Assembly: GCF_014905395.1 (NCBI RefSeq)
Contig: NZ_BNDT01000003.1
Location: 62,001-126,000, forward strand
Reading direction: 5' to 3'
Origin: Lactococcus taiwanensis
Lineage (GTDB): Bacteria; Bacillota; Bacilli; Lactobacillales; Streptococcaceae
DNA length: 64,000 nucleotides
Both the position numbers and the translations under genes were made by a program. A model generated the notes under the pieces. That model was not told the DNA's origin and searched no databases. It saw only the letters and a list, made by a program, of their open reading frames with translations. Shown in pieces: positions 8,546 to 17,638 of this stretch; positions within the stretch are counted from its first letter, which is position 1; each line of letters begins with the position of its first letter.

Positions 8546-8569
8546 AAAACGCTCTTCTTTGCGTTTATC
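8546..8569 (+). terminator. Weak terminator-like hairpin
   Basis: AAACGC pairs with GCGTTT around TCTTCTTT, right after the M20 gene. The T run is short, so the call is tentative. Confidence 0.4.
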
Positions 8570-8785
8570 TCCACAAAGTCGATGGCTTTTCCTCTTGTGG
8601 CGCAATACTACTTGACCACTCTTCCATGATATAGAAGGTGGCCATGGATTTTAAGTGAGAAGAGGAGCAATTTTAACAAAGAAATGAGCCGACTAACTTA
8701 CAATTTAGTAAGCGACAAAGGCTTGCCTCAAGTTAGGAGATTATGTTAGAATAATAAATAAAATACACGTTTTAAGAGGAAACTA

Positions 8786-9061
8786 ATGCATAATAAAGGA
8801 AGCTTTAAGCACTGTCTCAGCAGATCAATGCAAATCATCGGTTTAATTTTGGTATTTAGAGTGACTAAAAATGCGCTCTTTCATCCAGAGCAGTTTGATC
8901 AGGTATTCAGTGAGGTACGGAATGCAACATATCCGATAGTCGGCTCATTGTTAGTTATTGGTACAATTATCAGTTTATGGCTAGCCCTTTCTTTTATTGG
9001 TGGCGTGGTTTACTATCTATTTTGCAAATTATGCAATCGGAAGGAATTTTCTACTCCTTAA
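8786..9061 (+). CDS. Small membrane protein, function unknown
   Basis: This 91-residue protein has two hydrophobic segments (about 15-28 and 49-77), a basic N-terminus and a short KLCNRKEF tail. The ATG follows AGAGGA at good spacing. I do not recognise the family. It is flanked by short intergenic gaps, with another small unknown gene next to it, and no pathway link is visible. Confidence 0.6.
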   Translation: MHNKGSFKHCLSRSMQIIGLILVFRVTKNALFHPEQFDQVFSEVRNATYPIVGSLLVIGTIISLWLALSFIGGVVYYLFCKLCNRKEFSTP

Positions 9062-9158
9062 AAGGATTTTTTAGTGGTTCTTTTTCTTACCTCCCCATAA
9101 CATTTCCGAACACGTCACTTCATATGATAAAATAAATAAAAAAGCTAATGGAGTGCAA

Positions 9159-9629
9159 ATGATAGTTGATTTTGGAAATGTTTGGGATGCGCTTACTGCT
9201 ATAGGAACGATGGGAGCTGTGATTATTTCTCTTTATCTCACCAGAAAAGATTACAAAAAAAAGCTGCGGATAGATTATTGGGTATCTTATAAAATACTTT
9301 CTGGCGAAAAGTTTCCGATTTGGTGTATTGATGTAACGAATACTGGTGTAATTCCTGTTAAAATTTATGAAATTGGAGTTTATCAGAGAAGTAATTTTTT
9401 CAAGAGAAGAAGGAGCATTCCATTTTTAGTTCCGCGAGATTTAGAACAAGAAAGTTCAAAATTGCCTGTTCTCATTCAACCCCAGGAGGATGCGACCTAT
9501 TTTGTAGCGCAAGAAGAGTGGGCGGAAAGACTACAAGATCTTACGTATTCCGCTAACCAGGTTGCATTTTATGTCATTGATACAACGGGTAAATTATATA
9601 AAACGAAATACTTTAAAGTTCATTCCTAA
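9159..9629 (+). CDS. Hypothetical membrane-anchored protein
   Basis: The 156-residue protein has one N-terminal hydrophobic segment (about 7-27, AIGTMGAVIISLYL) followed by a basic stretch and a beta-rich soluble part. I chose the ATG at 9159 because GGAG lies 5 bases upstream; the in-frame GTG at 9153 overlaps that site. It has no motif that I recognise. The pattern (short anchor, then DVTNTGVIPVKIYEIGV) resembles small lactococcal and streptococcal hypothetical proteins, some phage-associated, but nothing else here suggests a prophage. Confidence 0.55.
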   Translation: MIVDFGNVWDALTAIGTMGAVIISLYLTRKDYKKKLRIDYWVSYKILSGEKFPIWCIDVTNTGVIPVKIYEIGVYQRSNFFKRRRSIPFLVPRDLEQESSKLPVLIQPQEDATYFVAQEEWAERLQDLTYSANQVAFYVIDTTGKLYKTKYFKVHS

Positions 9630-9677
9630 AAATTTTTTCTTTGTAAAGTTTTTTTCTTGACAAAATAAAATTAAAAC

Positions 9678-9706
9678 TTGAAATTTAATCCTTATTTTGA
9701 TAGAAT
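9678..9706 (+). promoter_or_regulatory. rpmE2 promoter
   Basis: TTGAAA, 17-base spacer, TAGAAT. The roughly 55-base leader (9713-9768) contains GGTCTGG...CAGTCCAAGG and could hold an L31 autoregulatory structure, which I cannot confirm. Confidence 0.65.
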
Positions 9707-9768
9707 ATTTAAGTATTCGTACAACTTTGGTCTGGCAAACAGTCCAAGGCAGAAAGGAAATTCTAACG

Positions 9769-10014
9769 ATGAAACAAAACATCCATCCAAAGTATCAACC
9801 AGTAGTCTTCATGGACACTTCAACTGGTTTCAAATTTTTGACTGGTTCAACTAAAGGTTCTAAAGAAACAATCGAATGGGAAGACGGTAACACATATCCA
9901 ATGATCCGTGTTGAAATCTCTTCTGATTCACACCCATTCTACACTGGCCGTCAAAAATTCCAAGCAGCAGACGGACGTATTGCCAAATTCGAAAAGAAAT
10001 ACGGCAAACAATAA
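9769..10014 (+). CDS. rpmE2: 50S ribosomal protein L31 type B
   Basis: The 81-residue protein starts at the ATG behind GAAAGGAA; the longer in-frame reading from 9697 would run through the promoter. It contains [23 protein letters not shown] and FYTGRQKF, the type B L31 pattern. It has no cysteine pairs, so it is the zinc-independent form that can replace zinc-ribbon L31 when zinc is scarce. Codon use is strongly biased, as expected for a ribosomal protein. Confidence 0.95.
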   Translation: MKQNIHPKYQPVVFMDTSTGFKFLTGSTKGSKETIEWEDGNTYPMIRVEISSDSHPFYTGRQKFQAADGRIAKFEKKYGKQ

Positions 10015-10018
10015 TAAG

Positions 10019-10045
10019 AATGGTCATTCGACCATTTTTATTTTT
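10019..10045 (+). terminator. rpmE2 terminator
   Basis: AATGGTC pairs with GACCATT (4-base loop), followed by TTTATTTTT. Confidence 0.85.
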
Positions 10046-10145
10046 GCAAAAGGAAGCTGTCTTTTGGCGGCTTTTTATTATGATAAAGTGGAAAAATAAG
10101 ATAAAATATAGAAAAAAGTGATTAAAAGATGGGAGAGTATTAAGA

Positions 10146-10676
10146 ATGAAATGGTCTTTAAATGAATTAACAAAGAAAAAACAGATTGAGTTTATAGAAA
10201 AACTAAAATTACAAGAGGTACTTGCAACACGGTCTACTGAAGTATTGGATAGTACAGCAGTGGAAACTCAAGGAGAAGTAAGTTATGATGATGGGTTATT
10301 TTACCTAAACTATCATCTAAAGACAGTGCTGACGTTGCCTTCGTCGCGCAGTCTTAAACCTGTAGACTATCCTCTGGATGTAGTAGTTAGTGAAATCTTT
10401 ACGACTCAAGATCATTTGGCTCAAAATCCAGAGTTGCTTGAGAATGATTTAATCATAGTGTTAGAAAAAGAGCTAATCGATTTAGATGAATCGGTAGTAG
10501 ATAACATTTTATTAGAAATTCCTCTCCAGATTTTGGCAGAAAATGAAGAAAATGAAGCACTTCCTGCGGGTAAATTTTGGTCAGTCCTTACTGAGGAAGA
10601 CTATCAAAGGCAACAAGAAGAGAAAAAAGTAGAGAAAAAATCGCCATTTTCTGGTTTGGATGGTTTGTTTGATTAG
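10146..10676 (+). CDS. YceD/DUF177 family protein
   Basis: The 176-residue acidic protein has the DUF177 layout: an N-terminal ELTKKKQIEF segment, a central YLNYHLKTVLTLPSSRSLKPV strand pair and an acidic region ending KKSPFSGLDGLFD, the conserved C-terminal signature. The family is linked to 23S rRNA accumulation and is usually beside rpmF; no rpmF follows here. The position directly upstream of covRS matches the streptococcal arrangement. Confidence 0.8.
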   Translation: MKWSLNELTKKKQIEFIEKLKLQEVLATRSTEVLDSTAVETQGEVSYDDGLFYLNYHLKTVLTLPSSRSLKPVDYPLDVVVSEIFTTQDHLAQNPELLENDLIIVLEKELIDLDESVVDNILLEIPLQILAENEENEALPAGKFWSVLTEEDYQRQQEEKKVEKKSPFSGLDGLFD

Positions 10677-10757
10677 ATGAGAGTAATCTCATTTATAGAT
10701 GACAAGGTGTGGGTAGCTGATGTAACCGTTGTTATAGCAAAAAATATAGCAAAAAGG

Positions 10758-10786
10758 TTGTAGATAAATTAAATTTATATTATAAT
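10758..10786 (+). promoter_or_regulatory. covRS promoter
   Basis: TTGTAG (10758-10763), 17-base spacer, TATAAT (10781-10786), 50 bases before the response regulator start. Confidence 0.65.
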
Positions 10787-10835
10787 AGGATTATAAGATA
10801 GAAAATAGACAGTGTTTTTAACAAAGGAGAGAAAT

Positions 10836-11528
10836 ATGGCATCAAAAAAGATTTTAATTATTGAGGACGAAAAGAATTTAGCACGCTTCGTCTCTCTTGA
10901 ATTAGAGCATGAAGGGTATGCAACGGAAATCAAAGATAATGGGCGTGCGGGACTTGAAGAAGCCATTTCTAAAGATTATGACTTGATTTTACTTGACCTG
11001 ATGTTGCCAGAGTTGGATGGATTTGAAGTCGCTCGTCGTTTGCGTAAGGAAAAAGACACCCCAATTATCATGATGACAGCACGTGACTCAACTATGGACC
11101 GCGTGGCTGGTCTTGATATTGGAGCGGATGACTATATTACAAAACCTTTTGCAATTGAAGAACTGTTGGCGCGTGTGCGGGCTTTCTTCCGTCGAGAAGA
11201 ACATAGCCAAGCAGTAGAGCGAGCTGAAAATACTTCTTTCCGCGATCTTGTGATTGATAAAACAAATCGTACGGTTCACCGTGGAAAAAAAGTTATAGAC
11301 TTAACACGTCGTGAATATGATCTCCTTTTGACGCTGATGCAAAATGTTGGTGACGTAGTAACTCGTGAGCACTTGGTGTCGCAAGTTTGGGGTTATGAAG
11401 AAGGAACGGAAACAAATGTCGTTGATGTTTATATTCGTTACCTCCGTAATAAAATTGATGTGGAAGGTCAAGATAGTTATATTCAAACTGTGCGTGGCTT
11501 AGGATATGTAATGCGTGAGCGTAAGTAA
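10836..11528 (+). CDS. covR: OmpR-family response regulator (CovR/CsrR-like)
   Basis: The 230-residue protein starts at the ATG behind AAAGGAGA, not at the in-frame GTG at 10812. The receiver domain (1-115) has acidic pocket ED at 10-11, phosphoacceptor Asp54 in LLDLMLPELDG, Thr82 and Lys103. A winged-helix OmpR/PhoB DNA-binding domain follows (about 135-230). High similarity to streptococcal CovR/CsrR and lactococcal LlrA is my recollection; the kinase gene and the upstream DUF177 gene support it. It probably controls cell-surface and stress genes. Confidence 0.85.
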   Translation: MASKKILIIEDEKNLARFVSLELEHEGYATEIKDNGRAGLEEAISKDYDLILLDLMLPELDGFEVARRLRKEKDTPIIMMTARDSTMDRVAGLDIGADDYITKPFAIEELLARVRAFFRREEHSQAVERAENTSFRDLVIDKTNRTVHRGKKVIDLTRREYDLLLTLMQNVGDVVTREHLVSQVWGYEEGTETNVVDVYIRYLRNKIDVEGQDSYIQTVRGLGYVMRERK

Positions 11529-11536
11529 TCGTAGTT

Positions 11537-13012
11537 ATGATGAAAAAAATATTCACTTTTGATACTAAAAAGAAAACGGTAAAGGAAAGTGCGGCTAAGC
11601 GAAGTATTATGCTTAGGTGGGCTTTTGCTAATACCGTTTTTTGTTTTATCACCTTTACTTTATTTGCTACTCTGACTTATCAGCTGACCATCAGCTCATT
11701 TATCAGAGAAGAGCAGCGTATTTTGCTGAAGTCAATGGATAGCGTAGACCAGATTTTGGAAGAGTCCAAAGTTCCTTTAGATGCCGATAATTTAAATAAT
11801 TTTTTTGAATATACGGCACAGATTCAAGGAGATGATACGGGCATGACTCTGACAAGCCTTGTGGGAACACGCAAGGCTTTCTATATCTACGATGTTAATG
11901 GCCAGCTGTTATATGCTACAAATCGACATATTTTTGAAAAACAAAATCTGAAAGATAATGAAATTAAAGAGGTGGAAGGCTCCCACCCAGGATTTTTGGT
12001 GGAGCGACGCATTATATCAAAATCTACTGGTAAAGTAGTGGGTTATCTTCAGGCCTTCTATGATACAACCACCTATCACCGGATTTCTAATCTTCTTTTG
12101 ATTGCACTGCTTATTTTGGAAATCGTGGCTTTAATTATTGCGCAAATCATTGGCTATTTCATGGCGAATTATTTTATGAAACCTCTTGAAAAACTCCATC
12201 AGGGAATGCAAAAGATGGCGAATAATCCTAAAAATGAATTCGAGCCGATTCTTATAACGAGTGGAGACGAGATTGAGGAGTTAGCAAATGTTTATAACGA
12301 TATGATGCAGAAGATGAAAGATTATCTGGAGCAACAAAAACGCTTCGTTTCGGATGTTTCCCATGAACTTAGAACACCATTGGCTGTGTTAGATGGTCAT
12401 ATTAATTTGCTAAATCGTTGGGGAAAAAATGATCCTGAGATCCTAGATGAGTCACTTCAAGCGAGTTTGGATGAAGTGCAACGGATGAAGAAAATGTTAG
12501 AAGAAATGTTGGCTTTAGCACGCCTTGAAAATGTGGACTTGTCTAGCAGTGAGTTGGACAGTGATGTAAGTAAAGTTTGTCAGCAGGCTGTGAAAAATTT
12601 CCAGTTGTTACATGAAGATTTTGAAATCTTATTTGATAATCAATTGGTTTACCCCACTCATGCACGAATCTCTGAAAATCATTATGAACAGGGCTTAAGA
12701 ATCTTGTTGGATAATGCTGTGAAGTACTCGCCTGATGATCGTAAGAATGTAGTAATCAAACTTACGGAAGATGAGGACTACGTGATCACCAGCGTAACTG
12801 ATCAAGGGATTGGGATTGCCAAAGAAGATATTGAACATCTTTTTGAACGTTTCTTTAGAGCGGATAAGGCGCGCAATAGGGAGATTGGTGGTACAGGTCT
12901 TGGCTTATCAATCTTGGCTCGCCTAGCTGAAAATTATCAAGGTGAGGTTGAAGTTTCTTCTGAACTTGGTAAGGGTTCCACCTTTACTTTAAGATTTCCT
13001 AAAATAATGTAA
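11537..13012 (+). CDS. covS: Sensor histidine kinase (CovS/CsrS-like)
   Basis: This 491-residue membrane kinase has TM1 at about 27-52, an extracellular sensor domain, TM2 at about 186-212, a HAMP domain, an H-box RFVSDVSHELRTPLA with His276, and N, G1 and G2 boxes (NAVKYSPDD, DQGIGI, GTGLGLSI) near the C-terminus. It pairs with the response regulator 8 bases upstream. No clear Shine-Dalgarno is seen before either ATG (11537 or 11540), so translation may depend on coupling. Confidence 0.85.
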   Translation: MMKKIFTFDTKKKTVKESAAKRSIMLRWAFANTVFCFITFTLFATLTYQLTISSFIREEQRILLKSMDSVDQILEESKVPLDADNLNNFFEYTAQIQGDDTGMTLTSLVGTRKAFYIYDVNGQLLYATNRHIFEKQNLKDNEIKEVEGSHPGFLVERRIISKSTGKVVGYLQAFYDTTTYHRISNLLLIALLILEIVALIIAQIIGYFMANYFMKPLEKLHQGMQKMANNPKNEFEPILITSGDEIEELANVYNDMMQKMKDYLEQQKRFVSDVSHELRTPLAVLDGHINLLNRWGKNDPEILDESLQASLDEVQRMKKMLEEMLALARLENVDLSSSELDSDVSKVCQQAVKNFQLLHEDFEILFDNQLVYPTHARISENHYEQGLRILLDNAVKYSPDDRKNVVIKLTEDEDYVITSVTDQGIGIAKEDIEHLFERFFRADKARNREIGGTGLGLSILARLAENYQGEVEVSSELGKGSTFTLRFPKIM

Positions 13013-13062
13013 TCTGCTAGAAAAGTAGGAGCATTGTTTGGTTTTAGGAGAACGTGTAGATT

Positions 13063-13092
13063 AAAGAGTTATCGTTAGGGTAACTCTTTTTT
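13063..13092 (+). terminator. covRS terminator
   Basis: AAAGAGTTA pairs with TAACTCTTT, followed by TTTTT. Confidence 0.85.
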
Positions 13093-13135
13093 TCTTGCCT
13101 GTGTCAGGTTATCTAACATGAACAGATAAATAAAA

Positions 13136-13172
13136 TTGCCTTTTCTGGAATTTTATGTTATATTTTATTACA
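13136..13172 (+). promoter_or_regulatory. amtB promoter with overlapping GlnR box
   Basis: TTGCCT (13136-13141), 17-base spacer, TATATT (13159-13164). Over the -10 lies TGTTATATTTTATTACA (13156-13172), a full match to the GlnR/TnrA consensus TGTNA-N7-TNACA. GlnR binding there should repress amtB-glnK when glutamine is plentiful. Confidence 0.8.
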
Positions 13173-13236
13173 TCATTATAAATTCTGAATAAATTGGATA
13201 AATTTATTTTGGCGTTCTTTTAAGGAGAGTATTTCT

Positions 13237-14478
13237 ATGGACACAGGCTCAACGGCATTTATTTTAATTTGTGCGGCATTGGTATTTTTGATGACGCCTG
13301 CATTAGCATTTTTCTATGGCGGACTTGGACGCCGAAAAAACGTGTTAAACACCATGATGATGTCGCTCGCACCCATGGCTCTGGCTTCTATTTTGTGGGT
13401 AATTATCGGCTTCTCATTTTCATTTTCAGGAAGTAATAGTTGGGTTGGTAATTTCAACCATTTGTTTATGAATGGCGTGGATATGGCTAAAAATTCACTT
13501 TTTCCTGCTAATCATATTCCAGATGGCCTTTTTTCTTGTTTTCAAATGATGTTCTCGATTATCACAGTAGCTCTAATTACGGGATCTGTTGTTGGAAGAA
13601 TGAGATTTACACCAATTTTGATTTTTATGACTGCTTGGTTAATTTTAGTTTATTATCCTTTGGCTCATATGGTTTGGGGCGGTGGATTTTTGGCTCAAAT
13701 TCATGCGATTGACTTTGCAGGTGGAGATGTTGTTCATATTTCAAGTGGGGTGACAGGACTTGTACTTGCGTTAGTACTTGGAAAACGTCGAGATTACGAA
13801 CGTTTAGATTATCGTCCACATAATATTCCTTTTGTTATTTTGGGCGCTGGTCTCCTATGGTTTGGTTGGTTCGGCTTTAATGCTGGGTCAGCACTTGCTG
13901 CCAATGGTGTGGCAATTAATGCTTTTATGACGACTAATACAGCAGCTGCAGCAGCAATGTTTTCATGGATGATTGTTGAAAAAATATTGATTGGTAAACC
14001 TTCAATTGTTGGTGCTTGTTCTGGTGCGGTAGTTGGTTTGGTGGCCATTACTCCAGGCGCTGGTTTTGTTTCTCTATGGTCATCATTGATTATTGGTCTT
14101 TTGGTTAGTCCTTTGTCATACTTTATGATTTCTGTCGTTAAAAAGAAATTGGGCTATGATGATGCTTTAGATGCATTTGGTTGTCACGGTATTGGCGGAA
14201 TGTTTGGCGGAATTATGACAGGAATTTTTGCAACGCCGGCTTTGGCACCAGAAAAAGGATACGCTGGTTTGATCTATGGCTCTGGGAAATTACTTTTGGC
14301 TAATGTATCTGCGGTTGTCTTCACAGTTATTTTCACTGCTCTTGTGAGTTGGGTCATTATTAAAGTAATTGCCTTGTTTATGCCCATTCGGGTATCTGAC
14401 CGTGCTGAAGCTATTGGACTTGACGACAGTGAGCACGAAGAAACTGCTTATCCAACCTTCTTAGGTTTGGATTCATAA
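13237..14478 (+). CDS. amtB: Ammonium transporter AmtB
   Basis: The 413-residue, 11-segment Amt-family membrane protein begins MDTGSTAFILICAALVFLMTPALAFFYGGLGRRKNVLN, typical of Amt proteins. It carries DFAGGDVVHISSG (conserved Asp and the pore His region) and FGCHGIGG with the second pore histidine. It imports ammonium across the membrane. It lies behind a GlnR-box promoter and upstream of a PII gene that blocks it when nitrogen is sufficient. Confidence 0.97.
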   Translation: MDTGSTAFILICAALVFLMTPALAFFYGGLGRRKNVLNTMMMSLAPMALASILWVIIGFSFSFSGSNSWVGNFNHLFMNGVDMAKNSLFPANHIPDGLFSCFQMMFSIITVALITGSVVGRMRFTPILIFMTAWLILVYYPLAHMVWGGGFLAQIHAIDFAGGDVVHISSGVTGLVLALVLGKRRDYERLDYRPHNIPFVILGAGLLWFGWFGFNAGSALAANGVAINAFMTTNTAAAAAMFSWMIVEKILIGKPSIVGACSGAVVGLVAITPGAGFVSLWSSLIIGLLVSPLSYFMISVVKKKLGYDDALDAFGCHGIGGMFGGIMTGIFATPALAPEKGYAGLIYGSGKLLLANVSAVVFTVIFTALVSWVIIKVIALFMPIRVSDRAEAIGLDDSEHEETAYPTFLGLDS

Positions 14479-14484
14479 GATAAG

Positions 14485-14508
14485 TTTACTGACGGCGCGG
14501 TCAGTAAA
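14485..14508. repeat. Dispersed palindrome copy in amtB-glnK gap
   Basis: TTTACTGAC and GTCAGTAAA around GGCGCG, followed by ATTTTT. It could attenuate read-through into glnK. Confidence 0.85.
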
Positions 14509-14537
14509 ATTTTTAGGTAAAAGTAAGGAAGAAAAAA

Positions 14538-14879
14538 ATGAAAAAGATTGAAGCCATTATTCGGACAGAAAAATTAGAAGACTTAAAAAAGGCTCTGGGC
14601 GATCATGACCTGGTTCATGGAATGACAGTGTCGCAAGTGTTAGGTTTCGGTGAGCAAAAAGGTTTTACTGAATATTTGCGAGGTCAGCGTATCGAAACGA
14701 CATTGCTCTCTAAAATAAAAATAGAAATTGTCTCTATTGATGAGCATGTCGATGAAATTGTTGAGGTCATCACTCAAGCGGTGAGGACAGGTGAAGTGGG
14801 AGATGGAAAGATTTTCATCCAACCGATAGAGCGTGTGGTTCGAATTCGGACAGGAGAGGAAGATCGCCGAGCGTTGTAG
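14538..14879 (+). CDS. glnK: PII nitrogen regulatory protein, GlnK type
   Basis: The 113-residue PII protein has the B-loop [10 protein letters not shown] and C-loop RIRTGEED intact, so ATP/ADP and 2-oxoglutarate binding are expected. In the T-loop, where uridylylated PII proteins have RGAEY, this one reads RGQRIETT: the Tyr51 position is isoleucine, so uridylylation there is impossible. It is linked to amtB, whose product it is expected to plug. The ATG follows AAGGAAG. Confidence 0.93.
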   Translation: MKKIEAIIRTEKLEDLKKALGDHDLVHGMTVSQVLGFGEQKGFTEYLRGQRIETTLLSKIKIEIVSIDEHVDEIVEVITQAVRTGEVGDGKIFIQPIERVVRIRTGEEDRRAL

Positions 14880-14882
14880 ATA

Positions 14883-14912
14883 AAAGAAGTTGACCAGTGG
14901 TCAGCTTTTTTA
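14883..14912 (+). terminator. glnK terminator
   Basis: AGTTGACC pairs with GGTCAGCT (with wobble), followed by TTTTTT. Confidence 0.75.
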
Positions 14913-14928
14913 TTTCCTAGTTAAAATC

Positions 14929-14950
14929 TTACTGACAGCTCTGTCAGTAA
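14929..14950. repeat. Dispersed palindrome copy
   Basis: Perfect TTACTGAC/GTCAGTAA arms around AGCTCT, in the gap before murD. Confidence 0.85.
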
Positions 14951-15064
14951 AGAGGACTGTTGAAAAAAAGGTCAATTAGGGGTAAAATAGATAAGATAAA
15001 GTTGGCAGTAGATACCAGCTGATCAATTTGTCTGGCAAGCTTTCAACTTAAAAAGGAATAGAAA

Positions 15065-16426
15065 ATGAAAAAAATAACGAAATTTAAAGATCAAAAAGTC
15101 TTAGTGCTAGGATTGGCTCGTTCAGGTATGGCTGCGGCGCTGGTGTTAAATGAATTGGGAGCAATCGTTACGGTTAATGACGGAAAACCATTTGCTGAAA
15201 ATAAAGAAGCACAACGCCTTTTGGAAGAAGGAATCAAGGTTATTACAGGCAGTCATCCGATTGATTTACTTGATGAAGATTTTGCATTGATGGTTAAAAA
15301 TCCAGGTATTCGTTATGATAATCCGATGGTTGAGCGTGCTGAAGCCCTCCATATTCCAGTAATCACTGAGGTAGAACTTGCTTATCTAATCAGCGAGGCG
15401 CCAATCATTGGGATTACGGGGACAAATGGCAAAACGACGACTACAACTTTGATTGCTGATATGCTCAATACTGATGGTCAGTCTGCTAAATTGTCAGGTA
15501 ACATCGGCTTTCCAGCCTCAGAAGTTGCTGACAAAGCTGTCAGTACGGATACGCTGGTCATGGAACTCTCAAGTTTTCAATTGATGGGAATTGAGACTTT
15601 CCGTCCAAAAATTGCGATGATCACTAATCTTTTTTCTGCTCATTTAGATTATCATGGCTCACAAGAAGCTTATGAAGCAGCAAAATGGCGTATCCAAGAG
15701 AACATGACGGCTGATGATTATTTAATTTTGAATTTTAATCAGGAAAAGTGTCGTCGTCTTGCTGACCAAACAAAAGCCACTGTTGTGCCTTTTTCAACCA
15801 AAGAGCAGGTAGCTGGCGCTTATGCCAAAGAGGGCAATATTTACTATCATGATGAACTCATTATGAAAGTTGCTGACCTTGCTTTGCCAGGAGAACATAA
15901 CTTGGAGAACGCGTTAGCAGCGCTCGCTGCTGCAAAATTACGCGGCACGAAAAACGAAGCAATTGTGGAAGTCTTGACCACTTTTGCTGGTGTTAAACAT
16001 CGTTTGCAATACCTCGGCGAAGTCCAAGGACGCAAAGTTTATAATGACAGCAAAGCGACCAATATCTTGGCCACACAAAAAGCACTTTCAGGCTTTGACA
16101 ACAGTAAGCTTTGGCTTTTAGCAGGAGGCCTTGATCGTGGCAATGGCTTTGAAGCGTTAGAAAAAGACTTGGAAGGTTTGAAGGGGATGGTTGTGTTTGG
16201 CGAAACTGCAGCGAAACTTGAAGCAACCGCTCAAAAGCTTAATCTTACAGTAATGAAGAGCGAAAATGTCGCTACGGCTTTGCAAGAAATCTTCCCGAAA
16301 ACTTCAGTAGGTGATACGATTTTACTCAGCCCTGCTTGTGCAAGTTGGGATCAGTATAAAACCTTCGAAGAACGTGGAGACTTGTTCATTAACACTTTTG
16401 AAGCCATAAAAAGTAAAAAGGCTTAA
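15065..16426 (+). CDS. murD: UDP-N-acetylmuramoylalanine--D-glutamate ligase
   Basis: The 453-residue Mur ligase adds D-Glu to UDP-MurNAc-L-Ala. It has an N-terminal Rossmann start [14 protein letters not shown], the ATP loop [10 protein letters not shown] (116-125), MELSSFQL, an NDSKATN motif and ASWDQY near the C-terminus. It is cytoplasmic and sits in the division and cell-wall group with murG and divIB. A degenerate copy of the dispersed palindrome lies inside the gene at 15528-15543. Confidence 0.97.
   Translation: MKKITKFKDQKVLVLGLARSGMAAALVLNELGAIVTVNDGKPFAENKEAQRLLEEGIKVITGSHPIDLLDEDFALMVKNPGIRYDNPMVERAEALHIPVITEVELAYLISEAPIIGITGTNGKTTTTTLIADMLNTDGQSAKLSGNIGFPASEVADKAVSTDTLVMELSSFQLMGIETFRPKIAMITNLFSAHLDYHGSQEAYEAAKWRIQENMTADDYLILNFNQEKCRRLADQTKATVVPFSTKEQVAGAYAKEGNIYYHDELIMKVADLALPGEHNLENALAALAAAKLRGTKNEAIVEVLTTFAGVKHRLQYLGEVQGRKVYNDSKATNILATQKALSGFDNSKLWLLAGGLDRGNGFEALEKDLEGLKGMVVFGETAAKLEATAQKLNLTVMKSENVATALQEIFPKTSVGDTILLSPACASWDQYKTFEERGDLFINTFEAIKSKKA
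15528..15543. repeat. Palindrome-like copy inside murD
   Basis: CTGACAAAGCTGTCAG, with shortened arms, in frame; it encodes part of ADKAVST. It may be chance. Confidence 0.45.
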
Positions 16427-16473
16427 GCGTTAAGAAAATCAAAGTTGTAGAATAGTTTTCTTTTAACTAAAAG

Positions 16474-16495
16474 TTACTGACAGAGTGGTCAGTAA
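16474..16495. repeat. Dispersed palindrome copy between murD and murG
   Basis: Perfect arms TTACTGAC and GTCAGTAA around AGAGTG. Confidence 0.85.
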
Positions 16496-16564
16496 GCTAT
16501 TTTTAAAGAAAAACGAGTTTTGAGTTAAACTCAATATCCCCAACCTTATTGGAGAAAAATAAAT

Positions 16565-17638
16565 ATGCGAATCATCATTACAGGCGGCGGTACAGGCGGC
16601 CATATTTACCCAGCGCTTGCTTTTTTAAAGTATTTAAAACAAGAAGAACCAGATACTGAGGTTCTCTATATTGGAACCAAAAAAGGACTAGAAGCGAAAA
16701 TTGTCCCCGCAGCAGGAATTGAATTGAAAACGGTAGATATTCAAGGATTGCGTCGCTCACTAAGCCCTCAAAATCTCAAAACAGCTTATAAATTTGTAAA
16801 GTCCGTTTCTGATGCTAAAAAAATTATGAGAGCATTTAAACCAGATGTGGTGTTGGGAACTGGTGGTTATGTGGCGGGTCCAGTAGTTTATGCCGCAGCG
16901 CAGTTGAAAATTCCAACAATTATTCACGAAGGAAACTCCTTCCCAGGAATTACCAATCGTTTTTTGGCCAAACGTGTCGATAAAATTGCTGTAGGTTTTC
17001 ACGCCGCACAAGAGTACTTCCCTGCTGAAAAAACGACTTTTACAGGAAATCCTCGCGCACAAGAAGTGGCAGATGCCGCTTCACAAGTTGAAAAATTTGA
17101 ACAGCCTACCGTTGTTATTTTTGGTGGTTCTCGTGGTGCTTTGCAACTTAACAAAGCTTTCATTGAAGCATTGCCAGAACTGGCTAAACGTCCTTTTAAG
17201 ACTGTTTATGCGTCAGGCGAAATTTACTACGATGATTACAAAGCTATTTTTGAGCAATATAAAACGGCGGCTAACCTGGATATTCGCCCTTACATTAATA
17301 ATATGACCGAACTTTTAAGTAAGAGTCATCTCTTTTTAGGACGTTCTGGCTCAACCACCATTGCAGAAGTGACCGCTCTTGGTTTACCAGCAATTTACGT
17401 CCCAAGCCCTAACGTAACTGCTGACCAACAAACCAAAAATGCGCAAGAATATGTTGATCAAGGCGCGGCTCAGATTATTCCTGATGGCGAACTGACTGGG
17501 GAGCGCTTGGTGGAGGCTATATCAGCGATTCTTGAAGACAATGAAAGTTACCAAAAAATGCAAGCTGCAAGCCGCAAAGCAGGTGTTCCTGATGCAAGTG
17601 AACGCCTTTACCAACTTGTGAAAGAAATAAGTCGATGA
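16565..17638 (+). CDS. murG: UDP-GlcNAc--lipid I N-acetylglucosaminyltransferase
   Basis: The 357-residue GT28 enzyme has the glycine-rich GGGTGGHIYPALA loop at 7-19, FGGSRGAL at the start of the second domain and GRSGSTTIAEVTALGLPAIYVPSP, the donor-binding region. It makes lipid II at the inner face of the membrane. The ATG follows TTGGAGAAAAATAAAT. It overlaps divIB by 4 bases (ATGA), so the pair is translationally coupled. Confidence 0.97.
   Translation: MRIIITGGGTGGHIYPALAFLKYLKQEEPDTEVLYIGTKKGLEAKIVPAAGIELKTVDIQGLRRSLSPQNLKTAYKFVKSVSDAKKIMRAFKPDVVLGTGGYVAGPVVYAAAQLKIPTIIHEGNSFPGITNRFLAKRVDKIAVGFHAAQEYFPAEKTTFTGNPRAQEVADAASQVEKFEQPTVVIFGGSRGALQLNKAFIEALPELAKRPFKTVYASGEIYYDDYKAIFEQYKTAANLDIRPYINNMTELLSKSHLFLGRSGSTTIAEVTALGLPAIYVPSPNVTADQQTKNAQEYVDQGAAQIIPDGELTGERLVEAISAILEDNESYQKMQAASRKAGVPDASERLYQLVKEISR

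Noticed and set aside
8574-8655. Minus-strand frame of 26 codons starting MATFYIMEEWSSS between the M20 gene and the small membrane gene
   Set aside because: No Shine-Dalgarno or promoter was found, and it is too short to judge by composition.
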